A DNA stretch of 46,504 nt from JAFGPF01 sp964409485 (GCA_964409485.1 CAYPDM010000005.1:1-46504), one strand, 5' to 3'. Positions 25,738 through 34,036 are shown, counted from the first letter of the stretch. Numbers and translations: made by a program. Notes: generated from the letters alone by a model not told the origin.

Positions 25738-26470
25738 AATCGTAGCAAGCGCGAGGGAAGCGCTGGCCGATATCTTTGACGGTGCCGTGGTGCTTTGCGG
25801 CGGCTTCGGCTGCGTGGGTGGCATGCCGTCGACGCTACTCCGGGCGCTTTCAGAGCTGCCGGTAAAGAACCTGACACTGGTCGGCAACGCACCGGCGCTC
25901 GGACTGGAAGCCCAGAAGACGGCTGCCAGGACCATGAAGGTACCGGAGTCCTACGCCGACGGCTCGCTGTTATTAGAAAACGGGCAGGTCAGCAAGCTGA
26001 TTGCATCCGTCCCGGCGATGGCTATCCATAAACTCCAGGAACCCTTCCCCATCGTCAAGGCCCTGCAGGAAGGACAGGATATCGAAATCGAACTCGTGCC
26101 GCAGGGCACTCTTGCCGAAAGGATAAGGGCCGCCCGGGCCGGTATCCCCGCCTTCTATACGAATACGGGTATAGGAACGCTCCTGGAGAAAGACAGAGAA
26201 ATCAGAGAAATTAACGGCAAGCCTTACCTCCTCGAATACGCCCTTAAAGCCGATTTTGCGCTTATCTGGGCCTACAAGGCCGACCGCTACGGCAACCTCA
26301 TCTATAAAGGCACCTCCCGCACCTTTAATGCCACCATGGCGGGAGCGGCCGGTATTACCGTCGCGGAGGTGGCCGAGGTCGTAGAGCTTGGCGAGCTGGA
26401 CCCGGAAACGGTAGTCACGCCGGGTTTACACGTAGACCGCATCGTCGTCAGACAGGGAGAACCGGGATGA
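25730..26470 (+). CDS. 3-oxoacid CoA-transferase subunit A
   Basis: The open frame extends upstream to 25640, but the family N-terminus begins at ATG 25730 (MNKIVASAREALADIFDGAV, followed by the glycine-rich VLCGGFGCVGGMP), giving 246 residues. The protein has the class I CoA-transferase A fold, including the ALKADFALIWAYKADRYGNLIY block typical of succinyl-CoA:3-oxoacid and acetate:acetoacetate enzymes. It overlaps the beta subunit gene upstream (8 bases) and subunit B downstream (4 bases). It would move CoA from succinyl-CoA or acetyl-CoA onto the 3-oxoacid produced by the carboxylase. Confidence 0.92.
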   Translation: MNKIVASAREALADIFDGAVVLCGGFGCVGGMPSTLLRALSELPVKNLTLVGNAPALGLEAQKTAARTMKVPESYADGSLLLENGQVSKLIASVPAMAIHKLQEPFPIVKALQEGQDIEIELVPQGTLAERIRAARAGIPAFYTNTGIGTLLEKDREIREINGKPYLLEYALKADFALIWAYKADRYGNLIYKGTSRTFNATMAGAAGITVAEVAEVVELGELDPETVVTPGLHVDRIVVRQGEPG

Positions 26471-27183
26471 GTACTTTCAAAGGCAGGATGGACGAGCAGA
26501 CAATAGCCATGCGCGTCGCCAGGGAATTTCAGGACGGCATGGTGGTAAACCTGGGCGGCGGCATACCAAGTCTGGCCTGTAACTTCGCGACCGAGGGCAG
26601 AGATGTCCTGTTCCACACGGAGAACGGAGCGCTCGGCTACGGCGGCACGGCTTCTCTAGAAGAAGCCGATTGGGACCTGTTCAACGCCAGCTTTCAGCCG
26701 GTTACGCCTCGGCCGGGAATGAGCTTTTTCAGTCACGAAGAAGCCTTCGCCATGATTAGAGGCGGCCATATAGATATCAGCGTTCTCGGCGCACTGGAGG
26801 TTTCCGAGAGAGGCGACCTGGCTAACTGGGCGATAGGTAATATGAAGGAATACGACGGAGATGTCGTAGCCTGGATTAAAACAGGCAGGTTCCCCCCGGC
26901 TATCGGAGGCGCTATGGACCTTGCCGCGGGGGTAAACAGAATCATTGTCGCCATGACGCATACGACCAGGGACGGCAATCCTAAAATTGTTAAAGAGTGT
27001 AAATACGAGATAACCGCGCCCGGGTGCGTATCGCTGGTGGTTACCGATATGGCCGTTATCGAGGTTACTTCGGCGGGACTGGTCTTGAAAGAAGTGGCCC
27101 CCGGATTGACTCCTGAAGAGATTCAGGCGGAAACCGAACCGGAGTTGATAATAGCCGACGACCTGAAGGAGGTCGAACTTTAA
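26467..27183 (+). CDS. 3-oxoacid CoA-transferase subunit B
   Basis: This 238-residue protein has the catalytic glutamate (Glu52) in HTENGALGYG, the class I CoA-transferase B active site that forms a glutamyl-CoA thioester. GGGIPSLACNF near the N-terminus and the MDLAAGVNRIIVAMTHT and ELIIADDL blocks are typical of the SCOT-B family. Translationally coupled to subunit A (ATGA overlap). The pair substitutes for the ATP-dependent 3-oxoacid:CoA ligase found in the described acetophenone pathway. Confidence 0.93.
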   Translation: MSTFKGRMDEQTIAMRVAREFQDGMVVNLGGGIPSLACNFATEGRDVLFHTENGALGYGGTASLEEADWDLFNASFQPVTPRPGMSFFSHEEAFAMIRGGHIDISVLGALEVSERGDLANWAIGNMKEYDGDVVAWIKTGRFPPAIGGAMDLAAGVNRIIVAMTHTTRDGNPKIVKECKYEITAPGCVSLVVTDMAVIEVTSAGLVLKEVAPGLTPEEIQAETEPELIIADDLKEVEL

Positions 27184-27223
27184 TTCAGGGATTATCGCGG
27201 AACAAAGAAGTGAGGAGAATCGT

Positions 27224-27631
27224 ATGAAAACCAGAGTCCCGTTCAGGGAAGGACTCTTTGAAGAAATCACTGGCGAGGTGTCACTAGTCGGAGCCAGGTG
27301 CCGCAAGTGCCGGCAGGTAATTTTTCCAAATAGAGACACCTGCCTTAATTGCCTGGGAGAGGACCTGGAGCCGATACATCTTAGCCGGAGGGGAACGCTC
27401 TACAGCTATACCATCGTACATATGCCGAGTGAGCATTTCGACCCTCCGTATGCCGTCGGCTGGATAGAGCTGCCGGAGGGGTTAAGGATATTCAGCCAGC
27501 TTAGAGGCTGGCAGGAACAACCCCTGACAACCGGGATGGATATGACTTTACACTTTGAAAAGCTCTGGGCTGAAGAGGAAAAAGAGGTGTTCGGGTACGT
27601 CTTTAGACCGTCTACAAATGGAGGAGCTTGA
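27224..27631 (+). CDS. DUF35 / OB-fold zinc-ribbon protein, thiolase partner
   Basis: This 135-residue protein has an N-terminal zinc ribbon (Cys26, 29, 40 and 43: CRKC and CLNC) followed by an OB-fold domain, including GTLYSYTIVHMPSEHF and the conserved PYAVGWIELPEGLRIFSQL. DUF35 proteins form complexes with SCP-x-type thiolases; in archaea one holds thiolase and HMG-CoA synthase together and shuttles CoA intermediates. Here it is 4 bases upstream of a thiolase gene, fitting the same role: stabilising or scaffolding the thiolase. Confidence 0.88.
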   Translation: MKTRVPFREGLFEEITGEVSLVGARCRKCRQVIFPNRDTCLNCLGEDLEPIHLSRRGTLYSYTIVHMPSEHFDPPYAVGWIELPEGLRIFSQLRGWQEQPLTTGMDMTLHFEKLWAEEEKEVFGYVFRPSTNGGA

Positions 27632-27635
27632 GAGG

Positions 27636-28781
27636 ATGAGAGATGTAGCTATTATAGGTGCCGGCAGCACTGTTTTTGGTAAATTCCCGGAAACGCTGAC
27701 CTACCAGCTCGGGGCCGAAGCAGGCCGGGCAGCGGTCAAAGATTCCGGCATCGACCCCAGAGAGATACAGTTTGCCTACTGCGCCAACCTCTACGGGGGT
27801 ATGGTCATCGGGCAGGCGGTTATGGGAGAAACAGGAGTTACGGACATCGAGCTGACCAACATTGAGAACGCCTGCGCCGGCGGGGCCGCCGCCCTCACTA
27901 AAGGCTGGTGGGATATCGCATCCGGACGCTATGACCTCGGGATAATCGTTGGTGTGGAATCCATGACCACCAGTCCTATAGCCGGTAAATTGATACCGCC
28001 CGCTAAAGGTGATATCACCGGGGAACTGGGTATGAACATGGTAGCGAGATTCGCCCTCTCACAAAGAAGATACATGGACACGTTTGGCGTTTCCCTGGAA
28101 CAGATTGCCCGGGTCTCCGTGAAAAACCACCGGCACGGATGCCTGAACCCTTATTCACAGTACCGCAAAGAGCTGACCGTTGAAGAAATTTTAAATTCCC
28201 GGCCTATTTGCGAGCCTATTACCCTGCTGCAATGCTGTCCGGCAACGGATGGGGCCGCCGCGGTGATACTGGCCTCCGCTGACCTGGCCAGGAGATATAC
28301 TCGCAAGCCTGTATTTATTGCGGCCTCGGTATTGAAAAGCGGAGATTACGCCTTCCGCTGGGAGGATATAACCTTCTCTGATATGACCTATAAATGCGCC
28401 AGCAGCGCGTATGAAATGGCCGGCATCGGCCCTGGAGACATCAATGTCTGTGAGCTGCATGATGCCTTTGCCATGAATGAGCTGCAGCATTATGTTGAAC
28501 TGGGTTTTTGTAAAAGGGGTGAAGAAGTCCGTCTGCTTGAAGACGGCGTTACTCAATTAGGAGGCAAATTACCGGTGAATCCAAGCGGCGGGCTCCTCTC
28601 AAAGGGGCATCCCGTCAGCGCCTCCGGCGTGGCTCAAATAGCCGAACTCGTCTGGCAGCTAAGGGGCCAGGGTAACGGGCGCCAGGTTGCCGGTGCGAAA
28701 GTCGCACTGGCGCACGTTGTCGGCGGCGAGGTTACCGGCCTGGAATCCGGAGCCGTTGGCGTGAATATACTTAAGAATTAA
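27636..28781 (+). CDS. Thiolase (SCP-x / acetyl-CoA acetyltransferase type)
   Basis: This is a 381-residue thiolase. The frame is open from 27555, overlapping the DUF35 gene, but the thiolase N-terminus MRDVAIIGAGSTVFGKFPET begins at ATG 27636. Catalytic residues are visible: Cys80 in ENACAGGAA, His275 in ELHDAFAMNE, His325 in GGLLSKGHPVSASG. His360 in ALAHVVGG replaces the second cysteine of classical thiolases, as in SCP-x-type enzymes that depend on DUF35 partners. It would cleave the 3-oxoacyl-CoA made by the CoA-transferase to acetyl-CoA plus an acyl-CoA. It is the last gene of the contiguous operon. Confidence 0.92.
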   Translation: MRDVAIIGAGSTVFGKFPETLTYQLGAEAGRAAVKDSGIDPREIQFAYCANLYGGMVIGQAVMGETGVTDIELTNIENACAGGAAALTKGWWDIASGRYDLGIIVGVESMTTSPIAGKLIPPAKGDITGELGMNMVARFALSQRRYMDTFGVSLEQIARVSVKNHRHGCLNPYSQYRKELTVEEILNSRPICEPITLLQCCPATDGAAAVILASADLARRYTRKPVFIAASVLKSGDYAFRWEDITFSDMTYKCASSAYEMAGIGPGDINVCELHDAFAMNELQHYVELGFCKRGEEVRLLEDGVTQLGGKLPVNPSGGLLSKGHPVSASGVAQIAELVWQLRGQGNGRQVAGAKVALAHVVGGEVTGLESGAVGVNILKN

Positions 28782-28787
28782 TCACGA

Positions 28788-28822
28788 TTAGCGGTGGAGG
28801 AACTGCTAAATAATTTTATTAT
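28788..28822 (+). terminator. Weak terminator-like hairpin after the thiolase gene
   Basis: TTAGCGGT (28788-28795) pairs with ACTGCTAA (28802-28809), 8 bp including one G-U pair and a 6-base loop, followed by an A/T run (ATAATTTTATTATAT). The T-run is interrupted, so termination may be partial and allow read-through to the transporter genes. Confidence 0.45.
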
Positions 28823-29133
28823 ATCGTAAAAAGGGGGTGATACCTTCGGCAAATAGGTCTGGCCTGGTTCGCCAATACTATTCTATTGTTTGAAGCCCTT
28901 TATAGTTCATGACCAGTCGCATAACACAATTATAAACGAATTTCCTTCCCCTCTTCAGGCTCATCCAGTATTGGAAGAGACCCGGTCTTGAAAATTTAAA
29001 AGAAGAAGGATTACACTAAGCAAAATAAATTCTGTTACATCGGCGCTTCGGGAACATTACAGGGAAGGGAGTAATTATGTAGTTTTAAAGGGAAACACAG
29101 GCCGAATAAACTTCATAAATTAGGAGTAACAAA
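28823..29133 (+). other. Intergenic gap between thiolase and transporter genes
   Basis: About 310 bases without a supportable gene. A Shine-Dalgarno-like AAGGGGGTGAT (about 28831-28841) is followed by no start codon and a stop within a few codons. A weak promoter candidate, TTGAAA (28988-28993) with TACACT (29012-29017), could drive the transporter genes. Another SD-like GGGAAGGGAG precedes ATGTAG (about 29077), a start directly followed by a stop. The true SD for the binding protein is TAGGAG near 29121. Confidence 0.4.
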
Positions 29134-30426
29134 ATGAAGAAGTTAATGTTGATTTCCGTAACAGTTATCCTGGCAGCCATGTTGATTTTAAGCGGCTGCG
29201 GCGAAAAAGCGGCAGAACCAGCGCCGGCACCAGCCCCGGCACCGGCTCCGGCACCGGCACCAGCACCAGAACCGGCGCCAAAAGATAAAATTGTCATAGG
29301 GAATGTGGATGCGTTTACAGGTATATTCGCGCCAGCCCCGTTACTATGGGGCACCATCTGGATGGAAACACTTATTGCGGATTACAATGCCGACGGAGGG
29401 CTCTACATTCCTGAATACGGTAAAAAACTGCCGATTGAGTTGATAAAGTACGATTCAAAAAGCGACACGGAAACTTTAATCAGGCTTACCGAGAAATGTA
29501 TGGTTGAGGATGAGGCTGATTTGATGTTCGCTCCGTGGGGAACATCCCAGAACTTTGCCCTCCTTTCACTATATGAAAAATACGAATACCCGTTCATTGC
29601 CCATGCCATGGGCAGCGGCCAGATAGTGGACCTTATAAAATCCGGGGGAGCGAAATGGGCATTCCCGGTACTATGCCAACCGCCTTTCGTGGCCCAGTAT
29701 GTGGCTGATTTCTTCGAATGGGCTGGTGCATCCAAGATAGGGATTATCGGCATAAGCGACCTGCACGGCATTGAGTTTACCGGACAAGTAAAGGCGGCGC
29801 TGGCTGCAAGAAATATACCGGTTGCGGTGGGGCCGGAACTCTATCCATTAACCGTTTCGGACCTATCTCCCATAATAAAGAAGCTTAAAGAAGCCGAAGT
29901 GGACACCCTGTGGGCTTCCACCTATCCGGCGGACGGCGGATTACTGGTAAAGCAGTGCATGGACCTTGGCTATTCTCCGAAGATAATGATTATGGGCCCG
30001 GGGTCGCAGTATCCGCTGGTAATGCTACCAACTTTCGGTTTAGATGCTGTGACGGGAATCATGGAATACCATGGATTCGAGGTTGACTTTAATTCATCTC
30101 CCGAACTGCTGGCGCTTGCCGAAAAATATAACGCGGCCGCCGGCGGTTATCCCGGCAGCAACACTATAGCCGCCTATGTATGTTATGAAGCGCTGTTCAA
30201 AGCTGTCGAAAAATACGGCCTCGACAGGGTGAAAGTCAGGGACGCCCTCGCTACCGAGACATTCGATACGGTGCTCGGGCCCGCGCATTGGAACTGGGAA
30301 GAAGTCTACCTGGACGTTCCCGGCGCCGGTTACCTTGCTCAGTGGCAGGGTGAGGAGATGCTGAAAGTAGTCTGGCCGTTAGATAGGGCCAGCGCCGACT
30401 GGATTCCGAAACCTGATTGGCCATAA
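29134..30426 (+). CDS. Liv-type ABC transporter substrate-binding lipoprotein
   Basis: This 430-residue extracytoplasmic binding protein has a signal peptide with lipobox LSGC (Cys22), then an alanine-proline linker of about 20 residues, then a type I periplasmic-binding fold starting KIVIGNVDAFTGIFA. The family (branched-chain amino acid / amide / urea / aromatic acid receptors) has broad ligand range, so leucine binding should not be assumed. It precedes the permease and ATPase genes of the same system. A 14-bp hairpin lies just after its stop, which may raise its mRNA level over the permeases. Confidence 0.92.
   Translation: MKKLMLISVTVILAAMLILSGCGEKAAEPAPAPAPAPAPAPAPAPEPAPKDKIVIGNVDAFTGIFAPAPLLWGTIWMETLIADYNADGGLYIPEYGKKLPIELIKYDSKSDTETLIRLTEKCMVEDEADLMFAPWGTSQNFALLSLYEKYEYPFIAHAMGSGQIVDLIKSGGAKWAFPVLCQPPFVAQYVADFFEWAGASKIGIIGISDLHGIEFTGQVKAALAARNIPVAVGPELYPLTVSDLSPIIKKLKEAEVDTLWASTYPADGGLLVKQCMDLGYSPKIMIMGPGSQYPLVMLPTFGLDAVTGIMEYHGFEVDFNSSPELLALAEKYNAAAGGYPGSNTIAAYVCYEALFKAVEKYGLDRVKVRDALATETFDTVLGPAHWNWEEVYLDVPGAGYLAQWQGEEMLKVVWPLDRASADWIPKPDWP
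29218..29280 (+). repeat. Ala-Pro coding hexamer repeat in the lipoprotein linker
   Basis: About ten tandem six-base units of the form GCNCCN encode an AP repeat between the lipidated cysteine and the binding domain. It is a flexible spacer, within a gene and not a CRISPR or mobile repeat. Such repeats are prone to length variation by slippage. Confidence 0.85.
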
Positions 30427-30461
30427 AAACAGGTTACTGAAGATATCTTACTGAAAGTATC

Positions 30462-30493
30462 GTGGTACTCCACAGCCAGCTGTGGAGTACCAC
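30462..30493 (+). promoter_or_regulatory. Perfect 14-bp hairpin between the binding-protein and permease genes
   Basis: GTGGTACTCCACAG (30462-30475) pairs perfectly with CTGTGGAGTACCAC (30480-30493) around a CCAG loop. No T-run follows (AGAAAGAC), so it is probably not an intrinsic terminator. More likely it is an mRNA-stabilising or processing hairpin protecting the 3' end of the binding-protein message, as known between binding-protein and permease genes in other ABC operons. Confidence 0.65.
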
Positions 30494-30637
30494 AGAAAGA
30501 CAAGCTGCCTTATCAGATTTGCAGTTGAGGTTGTTTGCGTCAGCCAGCAGATGGGGGCACAAATCAGATTGTGTACAACCCCATCACTGATAATTCGGCA
30601 GATGGTCTGACGTGGCCTAAAAATATGGAGTAAGCTG

Positions 30638-31519
30638 ATGATTCTACACCTTACGTTGGACATAATTATCGGAGGCGCCATTTTAGGAGCGGTTTATTCG
30701 CTTGTAGCCGTTGGCCTTAATTTGCAGTACGGGGTTACACGGATACTTAACGTGGCCCACGGAGAATTCCTAATGATCGGTGCCTACCTGACTTATTTCT
30801 GTTTTACACTTTTCGGCCTGAATCCTTATGCCTCCATTATCGTTATCGGGCCGCTCATGTTTTTAATCGGGTTTGTGGTCTATACAACGCTCCTCCGGGG
30901 GATGGTAAAGTCGTCGAAATCAGGAGAAGAACTTGAGTTCAGGTCTTTACTGCTATGCTTTGGCCTTTCCTTTGTAATTCAGAACCTGGCCGTGGTTTTG
31001 TGGACGGCAAACTACAGAGGCTACGAGGTACCCTCGTTAGGAATGATCGACTTTTTAGGTGTGAATTTCGAGATGAATAGAATTATCATTGCCTTGATAT
31101 CTATTTGTATCAACGTATTCCTTTATCTCTTTTTACGTTTTACGAAAGTTGGCGTAGCCATGAGAGCCACAGTTGACCAACCTGTAGGCTCGCAGCTTGT
31201 CGGGGTCAACATTTTTAACATCTGCGCTTTATCGTTTAGTCTCGGTATTTTATTGGCTGCGTGGGCCGGCACTTTATTAAGTGTTTTATCTTCGACGATA
31301 AATCCATTCATGGGTGCTCCTTATACTCTAATTGCCCTGGTAATGGTGATTTTAGCCGGTATCGGCAGTTTCAAAGGTAATATTGTTGGAGGATTTGTAT
31401 TTGGCTATCTTTCATACATTACCATGAGGGTAATACATCCGGCTTTAACGCTGGTAGTCGTCTACGCTGTTTTAATATTAATACTTCTGATCAAGCCTAA
31501 AGGACTTTTCGCGAGGTGA
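30638..31519 (+). CDS. Liv-type ABC permease (LivH family)
   Basis: This 293-residue integral membrane protein has about eight hydrophobic helices. The LivH family is recognised by GAVYSLVAVGLNLQYGVTRI with NVAHGEFLMIGAYLTY and the coupling segment FTKVGVAMRATVDQPVGSQLVG-type EAA loop near residues 165-190. It is followed 6 bases later by the LivM-like gene. It forms the translocation channel as a heterodimer with LivM. Confidence 0.92.
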   Translation: MILHLTLDIIIGGAILGAVYSLVAVGLNLQYGVTRILNVAHGEFLMIGAYLTYFCFTLFGLNPYASIIVIGPLMFLIGFVVYTTLLRGMVKSSKSGEELEFRSLLLCFGLSFVIQNLAVVLWTANYRGYEVPSLGMIDFLGVNFEMNRIIIALISICINVFLYLFLRFTKVGVAMRATVDQPVGSQLVGVNIFNICALSFSLGILLAAWAGTLLSVLSSTINPFMGAPYTLIALVMVILAGIGSFKGNIVGGFVFGYLSYITMRVIHPALTLVVVYAVLILILLIKPKGLFAR

Positions 31520-31525
31520 TTTTGT

Positions 31526-32434
31526 TTGAACTTGACTAACATGAAATTTTCAACACTCTTAAAATTTAGTCCTATTATAATTTTTATAGTGCTAACGTTT
31601 GTTCCGCTCTTCACCAAGACCTACTATCTGGCGTTGCTCACGAGCGTTTTGTGCTGGATTGGGTTGGCCGTAAGCTGGCATTTCTTTAGTGGTACCACAA
31701 AGTATATTTCATTAGGGTCCGCAGCCTTCTTCGGGGTAGGAGTATACATCACGGCAATATTCAGCAAGTCATTACCTTTCCCGGTCGTTCTGCTTTTAGC
31801 TGCCGCAATTAACTTCCTCTTTGCTTTATTGGTTGGCCTTGTGACTCTTAGATTGAAAGGCATCTACTTCGCCATACTTACCTTCGGACTCGCCGAACTT
31901 CTGAATAATGCCATTTTATTTTGGGAGATGCAGGTAACCGGGACGCGCGGCAGGTTCGTTACCCCAATCGATGTTTATTATCCAATATTAATAATTACTT
32001 TTATCATAATTTTATCTGTCATCATCTTAAGGAGAACCAAGCTGGGGCTTGGGTTGAGAATGATAGGTGAAAGCGAGGATGCGGCTGTTCATTTCGGCGT
32101 GAACACCACTCTGTATAAGGTATTGGGGTTTGCCGTCAGTAGTATGTTCATGGGTTTACTGGGCGCCGCATTTGCCCCCAGATGGGGATACGTAGACTCC
32201 GGCATCGCCTTTAACTCATTATATTCATTTATGCCTGCCATAATGACGTTATTCGGCGGGGCGGGAAGGATCCTCGGGCCTATTGTGGGGGCTATAGTTA
32301 TTTCACTGTTAGAGGAGTGGTTACTCACCACTTTTAAGGACTATTTCCTGATAATCCTCGGGGGAATAATGATAATTATTATCCTTGCTCTACCGGAGGG
32401 CATGACCGGCAAGCTTTTTAAGAAAAATACTTGA
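31526..32434 (+). CDS. Liv-type ABC permease (LivM family)
   Basis: This 302-residue membrane permease contains GTTKYISLGSAAFFGVGVYI (LivM family G-x-S-LG-A-F-G-xGAY pattern) and the coupling loop RRTKLGLGLRMIGESEDAAVHFGVN. The start is TTG at 31526, favoured because GAGGTGA (31512-31518) lies 7 bases upstream; the first ATG (31541) would be 22 bases away. It ends 176 bases before the first ATPase gene. That gap holds AT-rich DNA and two short palindromes (ATGGTA-AAA-TACCAT and AGCCCCGGGGCT), whose role is unclear. Confidence 0.9.
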   Translation: MNLTNMKFSTLLKFSPIIIFIVLTFVPLFTKTYYLALLTSVLCWIGLAVSWHFFSGTTKYISLGSAAFFGVGVYITAIFSKSLPFPVVLLLAAAINFLFALLVGLVTLRLKGIYFAILTFGLAELLNNAILFWEMQVTGTRGRFVTPIDVYYPILIITFIIILSVIILRRTKLGLGLRMIGESEDAAVHFGVNTTLYKVLGFAVSSMFMGLLGAAFAPRWGYVDSGIAFNSLYSFMPAIMTLFGGAGRILGPIVGAIVISLLEEWLLTTFKDYFLIILGGIMIIIILALPEGMTGKLFKKNT

Positions 32435-32610
32435 GACCGAGAGCTATGCAGATTATGCTATATATATATTGTATCCGACCATCCCGGGAGGTGCTGACAT
32501 ACTTACAATGGTAAAATACCATAAGCCCCGGGGCTGGCCCTGCAAGCTACAACGTCGGGGAAATACCGGCCCTTTAACATACAAATAAATACATATTACA
32601 GAGTTAACTT

Positions 32611-33345
32611 ATGAAGCTACTTGAAGGCAAAGAAATATCAAAGCATTTTGGGGGACTCGTCGCCCTTCAGAACGTGGACTTTGACGTACATGAGGGTGAA
32701 ATTGTTGGTTTGATAGGCCCCAACGGGGCTGGAAAGACCACGCTTTTTAATGTGATAGCCGGAACGTTTCCTTCAACCTCCGGCATGATCAATTTTGAGG
32801 AGAAGAATATCACCGGGCTTAAACCCTATAAAATATGTAAGCTGGGAATAGCCAGGACTTTCCAGATACCTAAACCATTTCCCAGCATGAGTGTATATGA
32901 AAATATCCTTGCGGTTTCAATTTTTGGATGTGATAAAAATAAAGAGACTTCCAGCGTTAAGTGGGACATCGACCAGATACTGGAAAAATTCGGGTTGGCG
33001 GACAAGAGGGAAACAAAGGCCTCAAACCTGGCCGTATTCGAGCTAAGGATGCTTGAAATTGCCAGGGCGTTGGCCACGAAGCCCAGACTATTACTATTAG
33101 ACGAGGTAATGGCCGGCTTAAATCCCAAAGAAACCGCGCTGATAACTGATATTACAAAAGGATTGCGTGATGACGGAATTACAATTCTACTGATTGAGCA
33201 TAATATGCGCGCCACGATGGGGGTATCCGACCGCGTGATTGTGCTTGATCAAGGGATGAAGATAGCAGACGGAAACCCTGAAGAAGTATGTAAAGACCCT
33301 CACGTTGTTGAGGCTTACTTAGGAGAGGCTTATGTTAAAGATTGA
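32611..33345 (+). CDS. Liv-type ABC ATPase (LivG family) with degenerate signature motif
   Basis: This 244-residue ATPase has an intact Walker A (GPNGAGKTT, residues 36-44), Walker B LLLLDEV with catalytic Glu, a Q-loop region and switch His (LLIEHNM). The ABC signature, normally LSYGQQ or LSGGQ, reads LAVFEL (residues 140-145), so both glycine and glutamine are absent. The DEVMAGLNP motif after Walker B is typical of one Liv subgroup. Since the partner LivF has a canonical signature, the transporter may have one degenerate and one consensus ATP site. Confidence 0.9.
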   Translation: MKLLEGKEISKHFGGLVALQNVDFDVHEGEIVGLIGPNGAGKTTLFNVIAGTFPSTSGMINFEEKNITGLKPYKICKLGIARTFQIPKPFPSMSVYENILAVSIFGCDKNKETSSVKWDIDQILEKFGLADKRETKASNLAVFELRMLEIARALATKPRLLLLDEVMAGLNPKETALITDITKGLRDDGITILLIEHNMRATMGVSDRVIVLDQGMKIADGNPEEVCKDPHVVEAYLGEAYVKD

Positions 33346-34036
33346 GAATCTAAACGTAATCCGCGGGGGCTTGCAGGTTCTCTGGGATGTTTCCATCAAT
33401 GTAAAGAAAAACGAGATTGTAGCCTTGCTAGGTTCCAACGGAGCCGGAAAGACAACGCTTTTAAGCACTTTGGTCGGACTGCTTAAACCGTCGTCAGGCA
33501 CGATGCTTTTTCATGGGAAGGAAATAGGCGGTTTCCCTCCTTATAAAAATGTGAATTTAGGTATATCATTTGTACCCGAGGACAGGAAATTGTTTACCAA
33601 CTGCTCGGTGCGTGAAAATCTGCTTCTGGGCGCCTATTGCTCCAGGGCGAAAAAGCATACCAAAGAAATGCTCAATGCGGTTTATCAAACATTTCCTCTG
33701 TCGAAGGAAAGAGAAAACCAGCTATCCGTCACGTTGAGCGGCGGTGAACAGAGAATGCTGGCCATAGCCCGTAGCCTCATGTCCAATCCTGAACTATTGA
33801 TATTAGACGAACCTTCGCAGGGACTATCGCCGAGAATGGCCCTCGAGGTTTTTAAAACTTTGGAGAAGCTTAAGGAACGTGAAATCAGCATCTTATTGGC
33901 TGAACAGAACGTTCATCATGCCTTGAGGTTTGCTGACCGGGCTTACATTATGGAAACAGGCAGGGTAACTCTGGAGGGGAAAAGTTCAGAACTCCTGGGA
34001 AATGATTATGTCAGGGAAGCGTTTTTGGGGATTTAA
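33332..34036 (+). CDS. Liv-type ABC ATPase (LivF family)
   Basis: This 234-residue ATPase has Walker A GSNGAGKTT, signature LSGGEQRMLAIARSL, and Walker B LLILDEPSQGLSP, all canonical for LivF. Its ATG lies inside the 3' end of the LivG gene (14-base overlap), with TAGGAG as Shine-Dalgarno, so the two ATPases are translationally coupled. It is the last gene of the importer. Confidence 0.93.
   Translation: MLKIENLNVIRGGLQVLWDVSINVKKNEIVALLGSNGAGKTTLLSTLVGLLKPSSGTMLFHGKEIGGFPPYKNVNLGISFVPEDRKLFTNCSVRENLLLGAYCSRAKKHTKEMLNAVYQTFPLSKERENQLSVTLSGGEQRMLAIARSLMSNPELLILDEPSQGLSPRMALEVFKTLEKLKEREISILLAEQNVHHALRFADRAYIMETGRVTLEGKSSELLGNDYVREAFLGI

Noticed and set aside
29218..29280. Tandem six-base repeats considered as a possible CRISPR or minisatellite
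   Set aside because: They are in frame inside a lipoprotein gene and encode an Ala-Pro linker; there are no spacers.
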